NCBI GenBank assembly: GCA_031265995.1
Contig: JAISBW010000012.1
Coordinates: 1-64,000 of the forward strand
DNA length: 64,000 bases
Direction of reading: 5' to 3'
Source of the DNA: Oscillospiraceae bacterium
GTDB taxonomy: Bacteria > Bacillota > Clostridia > Oscillospirales > Acutalibacteraceae
How positions within the stretch are numbered: position 1 is the first letter of the stretch; the number at the start of each line of letters is the position of its first letter. The translations under genes and the position numbers were made by a program. Positions 33,034-41,622 of the stretch are shown here, in pieces. The notes below the pieces were generated by a model. It saw only the letters and a list, made by a program, of their open reading frames with translations, searched no databases and was not told the DNA's origin.

Positions 33034-35415
33034 TTAAATATTTATCATTTTTTCTAAAAAATCAAGAGGTTTTACAGGCGGTTTTTCTTTCGATGCTTGT
33101 TGGAATAGTACGGTCGACGGTGTGAGCGCGGGAAGAGTGTTAATTTCTATTATGACCACTTCCCCTGTTATATTGTTTGCAAATATATCAACTCTGCAAT
33201 AGTTTTTTATACCAATTTTTGCAGCCGTAATCTCGGTATAGCGTTTGATCTTCTCTAACAAACTAGAATTTATTAAAAATTCAGGCGGCGGAGTGATATT
33301 CACTCCGGTTCCGCCTTGGAATTTTTCTTCGACACTTAAAACATCGCCAGAATTAGAAACTGTTATACTAGGATTAAAAGAAAAATACTTTCTATCAGAT
33401 TCAAAAACGGTAACCGTAAGTTCTATCCAGCCCATTTTTTGTGTACACTCAAGTTTCCCCTCTACTATCTCGATTTTATCTGTTTCGATAAATTCTTCAA
33501 ATAAAAATTCTTCCGTACCGCGCCCCATAGCAATTTTTTCATTACTTCTCGTAAATGAATTTTCAGGGATAAATTCAGCTCCATTTCGCAATAATTTAGA
33601 ATACACGGCAAAATCTTCTTTATTTTCCAAAACAACCACACCTGTAGAACATCCGTCGCAATTAGGTTTTATTAAAATTCTTTTTCCTAAATCTGAAACT
33701 AACTCATTCCAAATATTTTCTAATTTATCACCAAAATTATTTATAACAAATGAAACACTCATAACTTTCTTTTTAGCGCTACGCAAACCAGAAAAACCGA
33801 TCGAATTAACAAGACTTCCCGTTTTAAATTTATTCATACAAATCTCAGAAGCACGCGAACCCGAGCCATTAAAAGGAATATTTAAATTTTCAAGTTCTTT
33901 TTGAATTCCGCCATTTTCACCAAAACCGCCGTGAAGTGCTAAAAAGACAAATGCTTTTTCTTCTTTTGAATCATTCAAAAACTCATTCAATGTCATAATC
34001 GCCGGTTCTTCAAAACTTTTTTTCTCCAGACCTAATTTAATTCTTATTTCATTTGCAAGATCTGGAAAATCTGAATCATTATTTTTAAATTGATGCAAAA
34101 TTTCTTCAACCGTGTGATTCAAAACCATCGCATACGGCAAAGAGATGACCTTTCTCGCACCGTTTTCCTCAAAAAGCATAAACGGTCTCGGATAATATTT
34201 TTTAGATTTTAAAAATTTAAGCCAAACATTGGATCCGCTAAGCAAAGAAACCTGGCGCTCGGAAGTTGAACCGCCAAAAATCACGTTAACTGTTATTTTG
34301 CCGGATTTTCCTTCATCTAGAGAATCGTTGTCGCTCTCAGAAACTGAATTATCAAAATTTTTTGAATTTTTATTTTTTAAACAAGAATTTATTAAATAAT
34401 TGATAACTTCTCTATGGGTAAAACCTATCTTTGCGCTTTGCTGAAAAATAAAACTATTCTGCTCCATACCGCTTATAGGATTAAAATCTGAAAAATAAAT
34501 CTCCCCGTCATCAAGAATCCAACCGTCAATCCTCAAAAAATCTTTTGCGCCGCACAAACTAAATAGACTCGAGGCCTTTTCTCTTATTTTTTCAATTTGT
34601 TCACGTTCAAACCTGGGGGGGCAATGGTAATGCGTTTCATTCGTTGATAAATACTTTCGCCGAGTATCAAAAATTATATTGTCTGAATCCTTTACTTCAA
34701 TTTCGGTCGGAATAAGAGAAACTGGATCTCCGTCTAAATTTTGCAAAATTATAACTGTAAATTCTTTCCCTACACATCGTTTTTCAATTAAAATCTTCTT
34801 TTTTTCTTTTTCTATCATATTTTTTGAAATTTCTAAAGCATTTTTAAGATTTCTCGCATGTTTAACACCAAAAGACGAACCGCCTTCCGTTGGTTTTACA
34901 ATAGCTTCGCTAAGACTATTTTCATTAAAAAAATCAGAAATTTTATTTTCAATATTATTTTCTTCAGGTGATAAAAATAGTTTTGGAACGCTCTTAAAAC
35001 CATTTTTTTTGATAATAAAATTTTCGGCATTTTCCTTGTTGTACATATAAGAACATTCTTTAGAACCCGAACCGACAAATGTCACGCCTTCTTCTTCTAA
35101 AATTTTTTGAATCTGCCCATCTTCACCAAACACACCATGCATAATCGGGAAAACAACGTCGCTTTGCTTTAATTCCTGCCTAAATTGTTCATCAGAAAGA
35201 ATCTTTCCTTCGTTTAAAAGTTTAAAATCAAAATCTGACGTCGTATTAGAATAAAGAAATTCTCCTGTTATTAAATATTTTTCTAAATTTTTATTAAAAA
35301 AAACTATCCTAATGTCATATTCTCTTTCAATACAGTTATAAACAGAACGAGCCGAATTTAATGAAATATTTCGCTCGGGCGAGCAACCACCACATAAAAA
35401 AAGGATTTTTTTCAA
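33034..35415 (-). CDS. Tandem fusion of two D-alanine--D-alanine ligase-like ATP-grasp modules
   Basis: Ddl joins two D-alanines for the peptidoglycan stem. This 793-aa protein holds two full Ddl-like modules. Module 1 (about 1-350): CGGCSPERNISLNSA, KPTEGGSSFGV, RKYLSTNETHYHCPP, RIDGW, then FNPISGMEQNS where the usual E-I-N-T-x-P-G-M-T is altered. Module 2 (about 372-793): FGGSTSERQVSL, FLALHGGFGENGGIQ, IKPNCDGCSTGVV, CRVDIF and an almost canonical EINTLPALTPST. An acidic Ser-rich linker (SESDNDSLDEGKS) joins them. Ordinary Ddl has about 300-370 aa. TTG 35415 follows GGAGGAG and fits the family start. One module may be catalytic and the other degenerate, or each may serve one site of a pseudo-dimer. 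Confidence 0.88.
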   Translation of the reverse strand: MKKILFLCGGCSPERNISLNSARSVYNCIEREYDIRIVFFNKNLEKYLITGEFLYSNTTSDFDFKLLNEGKILSDEQFRQELKQSDVVFPIMHGVFGEDGQIQKILEEEGVTFVGSGSKECSYMYNKENAENFIIKKNGFKSVPKLFLSPEENNIENKISDFFNENSLSEAIVKPTEGGSSFGVKHARNLKNALEISKNMIEKEKKKILIEKRCVGKEFTVIILQNLDGDPVSLIPTEIEVKDSDNIIFDTRRKYLSTNETHYHCPPRFEREQIEKIREKASSLFSLCGAKDFLRIDGWILDDGEIYFSDFNPISGMEQNSFIFQQSAKIGFTHREVINYLINSCLKNKNSKNFDNSVSESDNDSLDEGKSGKITVNVIFGGSTSERQVSLLSGSNVWLKFLKSKKYYPRPFMLFEENGARKVISLPYAMVLNHTVEEILHQFKNNDSDFPDLANEIRIKLGLEKKSFEEPAIMTLNEFLNDSKEEKAFVFLALHGGFGENGGIQKELENLNIPFNGSGSRASEICMNKFKTGSLVNSIGFSGLRSAKKKVMSVSFVINNFGDKLENIWNELVSDLGKRILIKPNCDGCSTGVVVLENKEDFAVYSKLLRNGAEFIPENSFTRSNEKIAMGRGTEEFLFEEFIETDKIEIVEGKLECTQKMGWIELTVTVFESDRKYFSFNPSITVSNSGDVLSVEEKFQGGTGVNITPPPEFLINSSLLEKIKRYTEITAAKIGIKNYCRVDIFANNITGEVVIIEINTLPALTPSTVLFQQASKEKPPVKPLDFLEKMINI

Positions 35416-35557
35416 AATAACTCCTCCGAAACTCAAATCTACAGTATAGGTTCTTAAAACAACACACCCAACTCTATTGCAGAGAATATCTATATTTAAA
35501 AGTATATGTTTTAAAAGTCTATTTTATTGTGCGAAACCTAAAAATTTGTTTTAAATC

Positions 35558-36334
35558 CTACTTCTTGCCTTGTCTTAAATTTATTATTAAAAAAAGCGCA
35601 ATTAATAACAAAAAAAGTAATGCCGATAGCGCATTTATTTCAGGGCTTATCGATCTGCGCGTCATTGAGTATATAATAATCGGAAGAGTTTGAACATTAC
35701 CGCTAGTAAAATAGCTTATTGTAAAATCATCAAGCGACATAGTAAAAGACATCATTATTCCAGTAATGATTCCAGGTGTAATTTCCGGGAGCAAAACCTT
35801 AAAAAAAGCCTGCAATGGTGTGCAACCTAAATCTTGTGCTGCTTCCGGTATTTGTGGTGTTATTTGCTTGATTTTTGGGAGCACCGCGAGGAATACGTAG
35901 GGCGCACAAAACATTGAATGTGCCAATATAAGCGTAATCATTCCAGGTTTTAAAAATCCTGTAAGGCGAAAAAAAGATACAAAAAACAGCATGAGCGAAA
36001 TTCCGGTGACGATTTCAGGATTTATCATCGGCAAATTTGTTAAACTGACTACCAAATTTTGTAACATCTTTTTTGAATTCACTAAACCTGCACAGGCAAG
36101 CGTGCCCAAAACCGCTGCGAAAGACGAAGCACAGGTCGCAATAACCAACGTGTTAAGAGTAGCCCGCAAAACTTGGGTGTTCCTACAAAGCTGAAAATAC
36201 CATCTTAAAGTAAAGCCGCCCCAAACAGATCTGGAACTTGATGAATTAAACGAATAAATTATCAAAACAAAAATAGGGGCATATAAGACGAAAAATACCA
36301 CACCTGTAAACCAACGCAAAAACACATCTTTCAT
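35558..36334 (-). CDS. potC: Spermidine/putrescine ABC transporter permease PotC
   Basis: Inner-membrane permease for polyamines. The 258-aa protein has six hydrophobic segments and the binding-protein-dependent permease loop EAAQDLGCTPLQAFFKVLLP (residues about 165-184), then SLDDFTISYFTSG, strongly typical of PotC. It starts 2 bp after the cmk stop, and its ribosome site (AAAGG) lies in the cmk end, so the two are translationally coupled. PotA and PotB are absent from the window and PotD is 5 kb away, so the operon has been split. Confidence 0.93.
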   Translation of the reverse strand: MKDVFLRWFTGVVFFVLYAPIFVLIIYSFNSSSSRSVWGGFTLRWYFQLCRNTQVLRATLNTLVIATCASSFAAVLGTLACAGLVNSKKMLQNLVVSLTNLPMINPEIVTGISLMLFFVSFFRLTGFLKPGMITLILAHSMFCAPYVFLAVLPKIKQITPQIPEAAQDLGCTPLQAFFKVLLPEITPGIITGIMMSFTMSLDDFTISYFTSGNVQTLPIIIYSMTRRSISPEINALSALLFLLLIALFLIINLRQGKK

Positions 36335-36336
36335 AA

Positions 36337-37005
36337 TTAGGCCTTTAGAACTTTTAATATAACCTCTAATAAATCCTCAACTGTTTTTTCAAGACTTATA
36401 CCAGTACTATTATAAATTACCGCTTCACGAGGGCATTTAAGCGGACAGTTATCACGGTTCATATCGGCATGGTCTCTTTCATTTATTGAAGATAAAATCT
36501 CGGTATAATTTGAATTTTTTCCAGTTTTTTTTATTTGCTTAAATCTTCTTTCAGCGCGTTCTTCCGCTGAAGCCGTTAAAAATATTTTTATATTTGCATT
36601 TGGCAAAACTTCAGTTCCGATGTCGCGCCCGTCCATTACAACGTTGTTTTGCGTCGCTGTTTCACGCTGGATTTTCAACAAAAAACGCCTGATTTCAACA
36701 AAAGCTGAAATTTTCGATGCTATTTTTGAAATGACTTCAGAACGAATTTCTTCATTTACATTAGCATTATTAATAAAAACTTTTTGCATTAAATTTTCAA
36801 ATTTAATTTCTAATTTTAAATTTTTTATTCCGTTTAAAATAATCTCTTTTTTCGAAATATTTAATTTATTATCAACAAAAAAATAAGCAACCGCACGATA
36901 AAGAGCACCGGTGTCAACATGTAAAAAACCCAATTTTTTAGCAATCTCATCGGAAACCGAGCTCTTCCCCGCACCCGCTGGACCGTCAATTGCAATTGAA
37001 AACAT
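36337..37005 (-). CDS. cmk: Cytidylate kinase
   Basis: Cmk phosphorylates CMP and dCMP. The 222-aa protein begins SIAIDGPAGAGKSSVSDEIA with the P-loop (residues 4-20), then GFLHVDTGALYRAV, and VVMDGRDIGTEVLPNANIKI near 130, followed by RAERRF and the R-D-x-x-D region. GGAGG precedes the ATG. The usual Firmicutes neighbours (ispH, rpsA, plsC) are missing; it is coupled to potC instead. Confidence 0.94.
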   Translation of the reverse strand: MFSIAIDGPAGAGKSSVSDEIAKKLGFLHVDTGALYRAVAYFFVDNKLNISKKEIILNGIKNLKLEIKFENLMQKVFINNANVNEEIRSEVISKIASKISAFVEIRRFLLKIQRETATQNNVVMDGRDIGTEVLPNANIKIFLTASAEERAERRFKQIKKTGKNSNYTEILSSINERDHADMNRDNCPLKCPREAVIYNSTGISLEKTVEDLLEVILKVLKA

Positions 37006-37023
37006 TTAACCTCCGTTAAATTT

Positions 37024-37593
37024 TTATGCAAAAAAACAGATTCGCTTCAAATTTTCAATAAGAACGTCATTACTATTTTTATCTCTTATTTCCAGAAAAC
37101 TAAACTCATTACTTAACATCGAAACAATCAACGAAAGCCAATACATTTTAAAACCATATCCAACATTTAAAAATTTATGTTCATAAAGACAATTAATATT
37201 ACTAAAAATCATTAAAATTACGCAAAATACATTAATAACACTACTTATTGTCACAGATTTTAAACACAATCGAGAAGATAAAATCAAAGTGGCAAAACTG
37301 CTGATTCCGCCAACAGACAAAGCAAAAACCTCAGCCGCAAATGTATCACATCCTCCTTTAATTTTAAATCTACGGGCGACCCAAACTACTAAAGACGCAA
37401 TATAACTAATGGAATTTAAAACAGACATGGATTTCATTAATTTCCTAAGTTTATTAATCTCTGGATCCATCTTCCACTGAGTTAATTTATCTTGGCTAAA
37501 ATTTTGACTATCAAGCGCTAAACATCTCTCGTTCAAAGGAGATATAAATATGATCAACGCCATAATCACAGAAATTTTACTTAAATTTAACAT
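37024..37593 (-). CDS. Small membrane protein, paralogue 2 of a tandem pair
   Basis: Unknown 189-aa protein with an N-terminal signal-like segment (residues 1-27, LSKISVIMALIIFISPLNER) and three or four further hydrophobic segments (about 55-73, 85-110, 115-135, 145-165). It shares long blocks with the gene upstream: NERCLALDSQ, DPEINKLR-LMKSMS, SSVIN, and LEIR-KNSNDV-IEN near the C-terminus. It is shorter because a 30-residue acidic linker is missing. A weak AGGAT ribosome site precedes the ATG. It ends 19 bp before cmk. Multi-span topology suggests a membrane protein and not a secreted effector. Confidence 0.7.
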   Translation of the reverse strand: MLNLSKISVIMALIIFISPLNERCLALDSQNFSQDKLTQWKMDPEINKLRKLMKSMSVLNSISYIASLVVWVARRFKIKGGCDTFAAEVFALSVGGISSFATLILSSRLCLKSVTISSVINVFCVILMIFSNINCLYEHKFLNVGYGFKMYWLSLIVSMLSNEFSFLEIRDKNSNDVLIENLKRICFFA

Positions 37594-37651
37594 TATAATA
37601 TCCTATAACTAAAAATCATTCTCTATTTTTATTTTATTTGATCAAAGATTT

Positions 37652-38305
37652 CTAACTTTTTGGAACACCTTTTTGCTTCGAATTTTCAATAAAAATGTCA
37701 TTACTATTTTTATTTCTTATCTCTAAATATGTAAATTCGCCGATCAAAAGCGAAATGCAAAATGGAAAAACAAAAAGAGAAGTGCAAAATCTTCCATCAA
37801 AGAATTTATGACTATTAAGACAATTAAAGTGACACAAAATCCTTAAAATCGCACACAATCCATTAATAACACTACTTATAGTTATAGATCCTAAACGCAG
37901 TCGATAAGATAAAACGGAAGTGGTGAAACTACTGATACAATTGACAGACGAAGCAAAAATCTGAATTCTATTATCAGCATCCGCAGCCGACTTACTTCTA
38001 TTAGGATTCGTAAATAACCATAACTTGTTAAGCGCAACCAATAAAGGCACAATAAAACCAACGATAGTTAAAATAGACATGGATTTCATTAATTGCCTAA
38101 GTTTATTAATTTCTGGATCTGTTTTTACTGGAACTAAAACATTTTCCGAAAAATCTTCCAATTTTTGTTCATCTAAAGAATTTAACATTGAATTATCTTT
38201 ATCTTGGCCAAGTTTTTGACTATCAAGCGCTAAACATCTCTCGTTCAAAGGAAATATAAATATAATCAACGCCATAATCACAGAAATTTTACTAAAATTC
38301 AACAT
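37652..38305 (-). CDS. Small membrane protein, paralogue 1 of a tandem pair
   Basis: Unknown 217-aa paralogue of the gene at 37024. Signal-like N-terminus, an acidic linker (about 30-60, NSMLNSLDEQKLEDFSENVL), the conserved DPEINKLRQLMKSMS, four hydrophobic segments and the C-terminal LEIRNKNSNDIFIENS. I chose the ATG at 38305, which aligns with the paralogue's start; the frame extends a few codons upstream and would then overlap the thrS end. Both copies lie between thrS and cmk-potC on one strand, so they are likely cotranscribed. Confidence 0.7.
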   Translation of the reverse strand: MLNFSKISVIMALIIFIFPLNERCLALDSQKLGQDKDNSMLNSLDEQKLEDFSENVLVPVKTDPEINKLRQLMKSMSILTIVGFIVPLLVALNKLWLFTNPNRSKSAADADNRIQIFASSVNCISSFTTSVLSYRLRLGSITISSVINGLCAILRILCHFNCLNSHKFFDGRFCTSLFVFPFCISLLIGEFTYLEIRNKNSNDIFIENSKQKGVPKS

Positions 38306-38325
38306 CATAATATTCCAACTAAAAA

Positions 38326-40257
38326 TCATTCCCTATTTTTTATTTTATCCGACACTATTTGTATAAAATCTTCGATATCCAAAGAACCTATATCACCTTT
38401 CCCACGGCACCTTACGCTTACATTCCCGCTTTCAAGCTCTTTTTTGCCAAATATTAAAATAAACGGAATCTTCTCATCTTCAGCCGAACGTATTTTGCAG
38501 CCAATCGTTTCATTCCTCAAATCTACTGATACACGTGCAATGCCCCTGTCAATGATATCCCTTTTAAGTTTTTGAGCGTCATCCACCAAATTCTCATTCA
38601 TAGGCAGAATACGGACTTGCTCGGGCGAAAGCCACACAGGTAAAGCACCTGAGTATTTTTCCAAAAGCATTGCCAAAGTACGTTCATAACATCCTAAAGA
38701 CGTTCTGTGAATTACATAAGGGTGTTTTTTTTCACCGTCTGAATCGGTATAAAACATCTCAAATCGGCGAGCGAGCTGAAAATCAATTTGAATTGTTATT
38801 AAAGTGTCTTCTTTTCCATAAACGTTTTTAAATTGCACGTCAAGCTTTGGACCATAAAACGCAGCCTCTCCGTTCGCTTCAACATAATCAAGTTCTGAAG
38901 AATCAAGAATTTTGCGCATCTCCGTTTGAACTTTCTCCCATTCTTCCGTATTGCCTATATATTTCTCTTGATTATTTTCATCCCATTTTGAAAATCTGTA
39001 AAAAACATCGTTCTCGAATTTAAGAGACCTAAGGCAAAATTTGGCCAAATCTAAACAAGATTTAAATTCATTCGCTAATTGCTGAGGCGTACACGCAATA
39101 TGACCCTCAGAAATCGTAAACTGACGGATCCTTATAAGCCCGTGCATTTCTCCGCTTTGTTCATTTCGGAAAAGAGTTGAAGTTTCATTAAGACGCATCG
39201 GCAAATCACGGTAGCTACGATCGCCTGCCAAATACACTTGAAATTGAAACGGGCAAGTCATAGGCCGAAGAGCCAAAATCTCGCTATCTTTTCCTTCGTT
39301 TCCCAAAATAAACATGCTTTCACGGTAATGACTCCAATGACCGGAAATTTTATAAAGATCCGATTTTGCCATAAACGGAGTTTTTGTTAATAAATAACCT
39401 CTTTTTTCTTCTTCGTCTTCAACAAATCTTTGGAGAATTTGCAGTACTTTAGCTCCTTTTGGCATTAAAATCGGCAAACCCTGACCAATATAATCAACTG
39501 TCGTAAAATATCCCAACGATCGACCTATTTTATTATGATCACGCTTTTTTGATTCTTCTGTGTCAGAAATAAATTTTTCAAGCTGTTCTTTTGAAGGAAA
39601 CGCTATACCGTAGATTCTCACAAGCATATTGTTTTTGGCGTCGCCTCTCCAATAAGCACCTGTAACACTGCTCAAATTAACCGCGCCGACGCTCCCCGTT
39701 GAAGACAAATGAGGCCCACGGCACAAATCAACAAATTCGCCTTGCTTATAGAAGGTGATAATTTCACCGTTTTTTGCGCGGTCATTAATTAATTCAATTT
39801 TATAGCTCTCTCCCCTTTCACTCATTATCCTAATTGATTCTTCGTGGTCTAAAGTAAATTTTTCGATTTTTAAATCTTCATTTATTATTTTTAAAATTTC
39901 CGCATTGACTTTTGATAAATCTTCTCTTAAAAATTGAATTCCGCCAAAATCAAAATCATAATAAAACCCTCTGTCAATTGCAGGTCCTATCCCGCACTTA
40001 ACAGTTGGATAAATCCTTTTGACCGCCTGAGCCAAAATATGAGCACAAGTATGCCAATAAATTTTCTTTCCTTCTTCTTGTTCAAAAGTGACAAAATCAA
40101 CATGGCAATCTTCAGATAAAGCAGTATCTAAATCACAAACTTTATTATTAATTTTAGCGGCGCAAACATTTTCGATTCCAAAATCCTCGGAAATCTCTAA
40201 CATGCTTAACCCTTTTTTAATCTCTACTTGTTTATCCTTATATATAATTTTAACCAC
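38326..40257 (-). CDS. thrS: Threonine--tRNA ligase
   Basis: Charges tRNA(Thr) and edits Ser-tRNA(Thr). The 643-aa protein has the TGS domain (residues 1-60), the editing domain with HTCAHILAQAVKRIYP and the zinc-ligand cysteine region, the class II core with RPMTCPFQFQVY and FRNEQSGEMHGLIRIRQF, and the C-terminal anticodon-binding domain. GTG start behind GGAGG. No T-box leader is possible to see: potD ends only 80 bp upstream. Length is as expected. Confidence 0.95.
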   Translation of the reverse strand: MVKIIYKDKQVEIKKGLSMLEISEDFGIENVCAAKINNKVCDLDTALSEDCHVDFVTFEQEEGKKIYWHTCAHILAQAVKRIYPTVKCGIGPAIDRGFYYDFDFGGIQFLREDLSKVNAEILKIINEDLKIEKFTLDHEESIRIMSERGESYKIELINDRAKNGEIITFYKQGEFVDLCRGPHLSSTGSVGAVNLSSVTGAYWRGDAKNNMLVRIYGIAFPSKEQLEKFISDTEESKKRDHNKIGRSLGYFTTVDYIGQGLPILMPKGAKVLQILQRFVEDEEEKRGYLLTKTPFMAKSDLYKISGHWSHYRESMFILGNEGKDSEILALRPMTCPFQFQVYLAGDRSYRDLPMRLNETSTLFRNEQSGEMHGLIRIRQFTISEGHIACTPQQLANEFKSCLDLAKFCLRSLKFENDVFYRFSKWDENNQEKYIGNTEEWEKVQTEMRKILDSSELDYVEANGEAAFYGPKLDVQFKNVYGKEDTLITIQIDFQLARRFEMFYTDSDGEKKHPYVIHRTSLGCYERTLAMLLEKYSGALPVWLSPEQVRILPMNENLVDDAQKLKRDIIDRGIARVSVDLRNETIGCKIRSAEDEKIPFILIFGKKELESGNVSVRCRGKGDIGSLDIEDFIQIVSDKIKNRE

Positions 40258-40337
40258 AAAACCCTCCAGTCACCACTTTAAATAAAAACGAATACCTCTA
40301 GATTTTACAAAAAATTAGCTTTGCTGTCAACAAATTT

Positions 40338-41480
40338 TTATTTTATTATTTTTTTAAATAATTTTAGTATTAGAGGATAAAAATATAAAACTATAAGAAC
40401 TATAAACATTATTGTTAAAATAATATTTTCAAAAAATATTCTTTTTTCGCCTGATTTTATATCTACCCACAAATCATCAGAAAGAGTATTGATTTTATCC
40501 GGCAATCCCGTATAAATCTGCGCATTTTTTATCTCCAAAAATTTACCCTCTAAAATTTCATTTTCAGATTCGATTTGAGCCGGAATATATCCGCAAGTTT
40601 TCGCGTTTGCCACGGCTACCGCTTTTTGGCACATAAAATTTATATATTTTTCAGCTTTATCTTTTTTCTTGCTTTCTTCGGGAATACACATGGAATCAAT
40701 AAATTTATTTGTTCCTTCTTCCGGAACTGAAAATTCTATTTCGCTGTTTTCCAAAAAAATATGCGGCATAGAATTGCCGAAATAATAAGGAGCAATATAT
40801 GCTTCTTCTTTTTTTAATTTATCAAAAATTTGATCCATAATATACCCTTGAACGAGAGGCTTTTGAATTTTTAACTCATTCGCAGCCTTTCGCCAATCCT
40901 CTTCTGCTGCGCTGTTAACTGAAAGCCCAAGCCTAATAAGGGATATACAAAAAGCATCTCTGGAATTGTCAAGCATTAAGATCTTTCCTTTGTATTGATC
41001 ATTCCAAAGGGAGTTCCAAGAAATTTTTTCTTTTATGTATTTTTTATTATAAAAAATACCCAAAAAGCCCCACATATATGGCACTGAATATTCATTTTCC
41101 GGATCAAAATTTAAATTTTTATATTCTTTATTCACTAAGGCATAATTTGGTATGTTATCAAAATTAAGCTTGGCCAACATTTTGTTTTTAATCATTTTAG
41201 AAATCATATAATCAGAAGGCATCAAGACATCATAATCAGTTCCTCCGCCCGCTAATTTTGCATACATCTCCTCATTACTCTGAAAAGTGGAACAATTCAC
41301 CTCTATTCCAGTTTCACGAGTGAATTCAGCGTTCACATCAAACTCGCCGTCAGCACCTGTAGAGATAAACTCGCCCCAAGTATAGACATTTATCGACGTT
41401 TTATCCGAAGCATTTTTTGAATAAAAATAAAGAACCAAGACACAAAAAAAAATTAAAAAAAACAAAAATTTTTTTATCAA
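40338..41480 (-). CDS. potD: Spermidine/putrescine-binding protein PotD, membrane-anchored at both ends
   Basis: Substrate-binding protein of the polyamine transporter. The 380-aa protein has an N-terminal hydrophobic anchor (about 3-22) with no clear lipobox, then INVYTWGEFIS, DYDVLMPSDYMISKMI and the PotD core with VPYMWGFLGIFYN and SMPHIF. At the C-terminus an extra hydrophobic helix (IILTIMFIVLIVLYFYPLIL) and a basic tail occur, which free PotD proteins lack; similar tails are known in PotCD-type fusions. I chose TTG 41480, 8 nt after AAAGG; a TTG at 41498 is possible. Permease PotC is 4 kb downstream, with thrS, two unknown genes and cmk between. Confidence 0.9.
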   Translation of the reverse strand: MIKKFLFFLIFFCVLVLYFYSKNASDKTSINVYTWGEFISTGADGEFDVNAEFTRETGIEVNCSTFQSNEEMYAKLAGGGTDYDVLMPSDYMISKMIKNKMLAKLNFDNIPNYALVNKEYKNLNFDPENEYSVPYMWGFLGIFYNKKYIKEKISWNSLWNDQYKGKILMLDNSRDAFCISLIRLGLSVNSAAEEDWRKAANELKIQKPLVQGYIMDQIFDKLKKEEAYIAPYYFGNSMPHIFLENSEIEFSVPEEGTNKFIDSMCIPEESKKKDKAEKYINFMCQKAVAVANAKTCGYIPAQIESENEILEGKFLEIKNAQIYTGLPDKINTLSDDLWVDIKSGEKRIFFENIILTIMFIVLIVLYFYPLILKLFKKIIK

Positions 41481-41519
41481 TTTCTGAACCTTTTGCAAAA
41501 AATAAAAAAACGCAAATCC

Positions 41520-41600
41520 GATATCCCTTTAACTCACGACCGCGACCCAAACTAGCTGATGGCGCAACTCCCCATCCACTCACAGAGAGGAAAAAGAAGC
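41520..41600 (-). other. Locally GC-rich patch between clpX and potD
   Basis: The minus strand reads GGATGGGGAGTTGCGCCATC with a possible GATGG/CCATC stem, then TTGGGTCGCGGTCG. Base composition is clearly richer in G+C than the surroundings. A frame reading through it into potD (SGWGVAPSASLGRGRELKGY) is open but has no ribosome site. It may be a relic of a lost gene or a structured RNA; I cannot assign it. Confidence 0.3.
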
Positions 41601-41622
41601 TTCAACTATTTTGTGACATGAT

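Noticed and set aside
33245..33904. A 219-aa plus-strand frame opposite the double Ddl gene
   Set aside because: It is the codon shadow of an undoubted conserved gene and has no start signals.
40258..40337. T-box leader before thrS
   Set aside because: The gap to potD is 80 bp, without the T-box sequence or a terminator hairpin.
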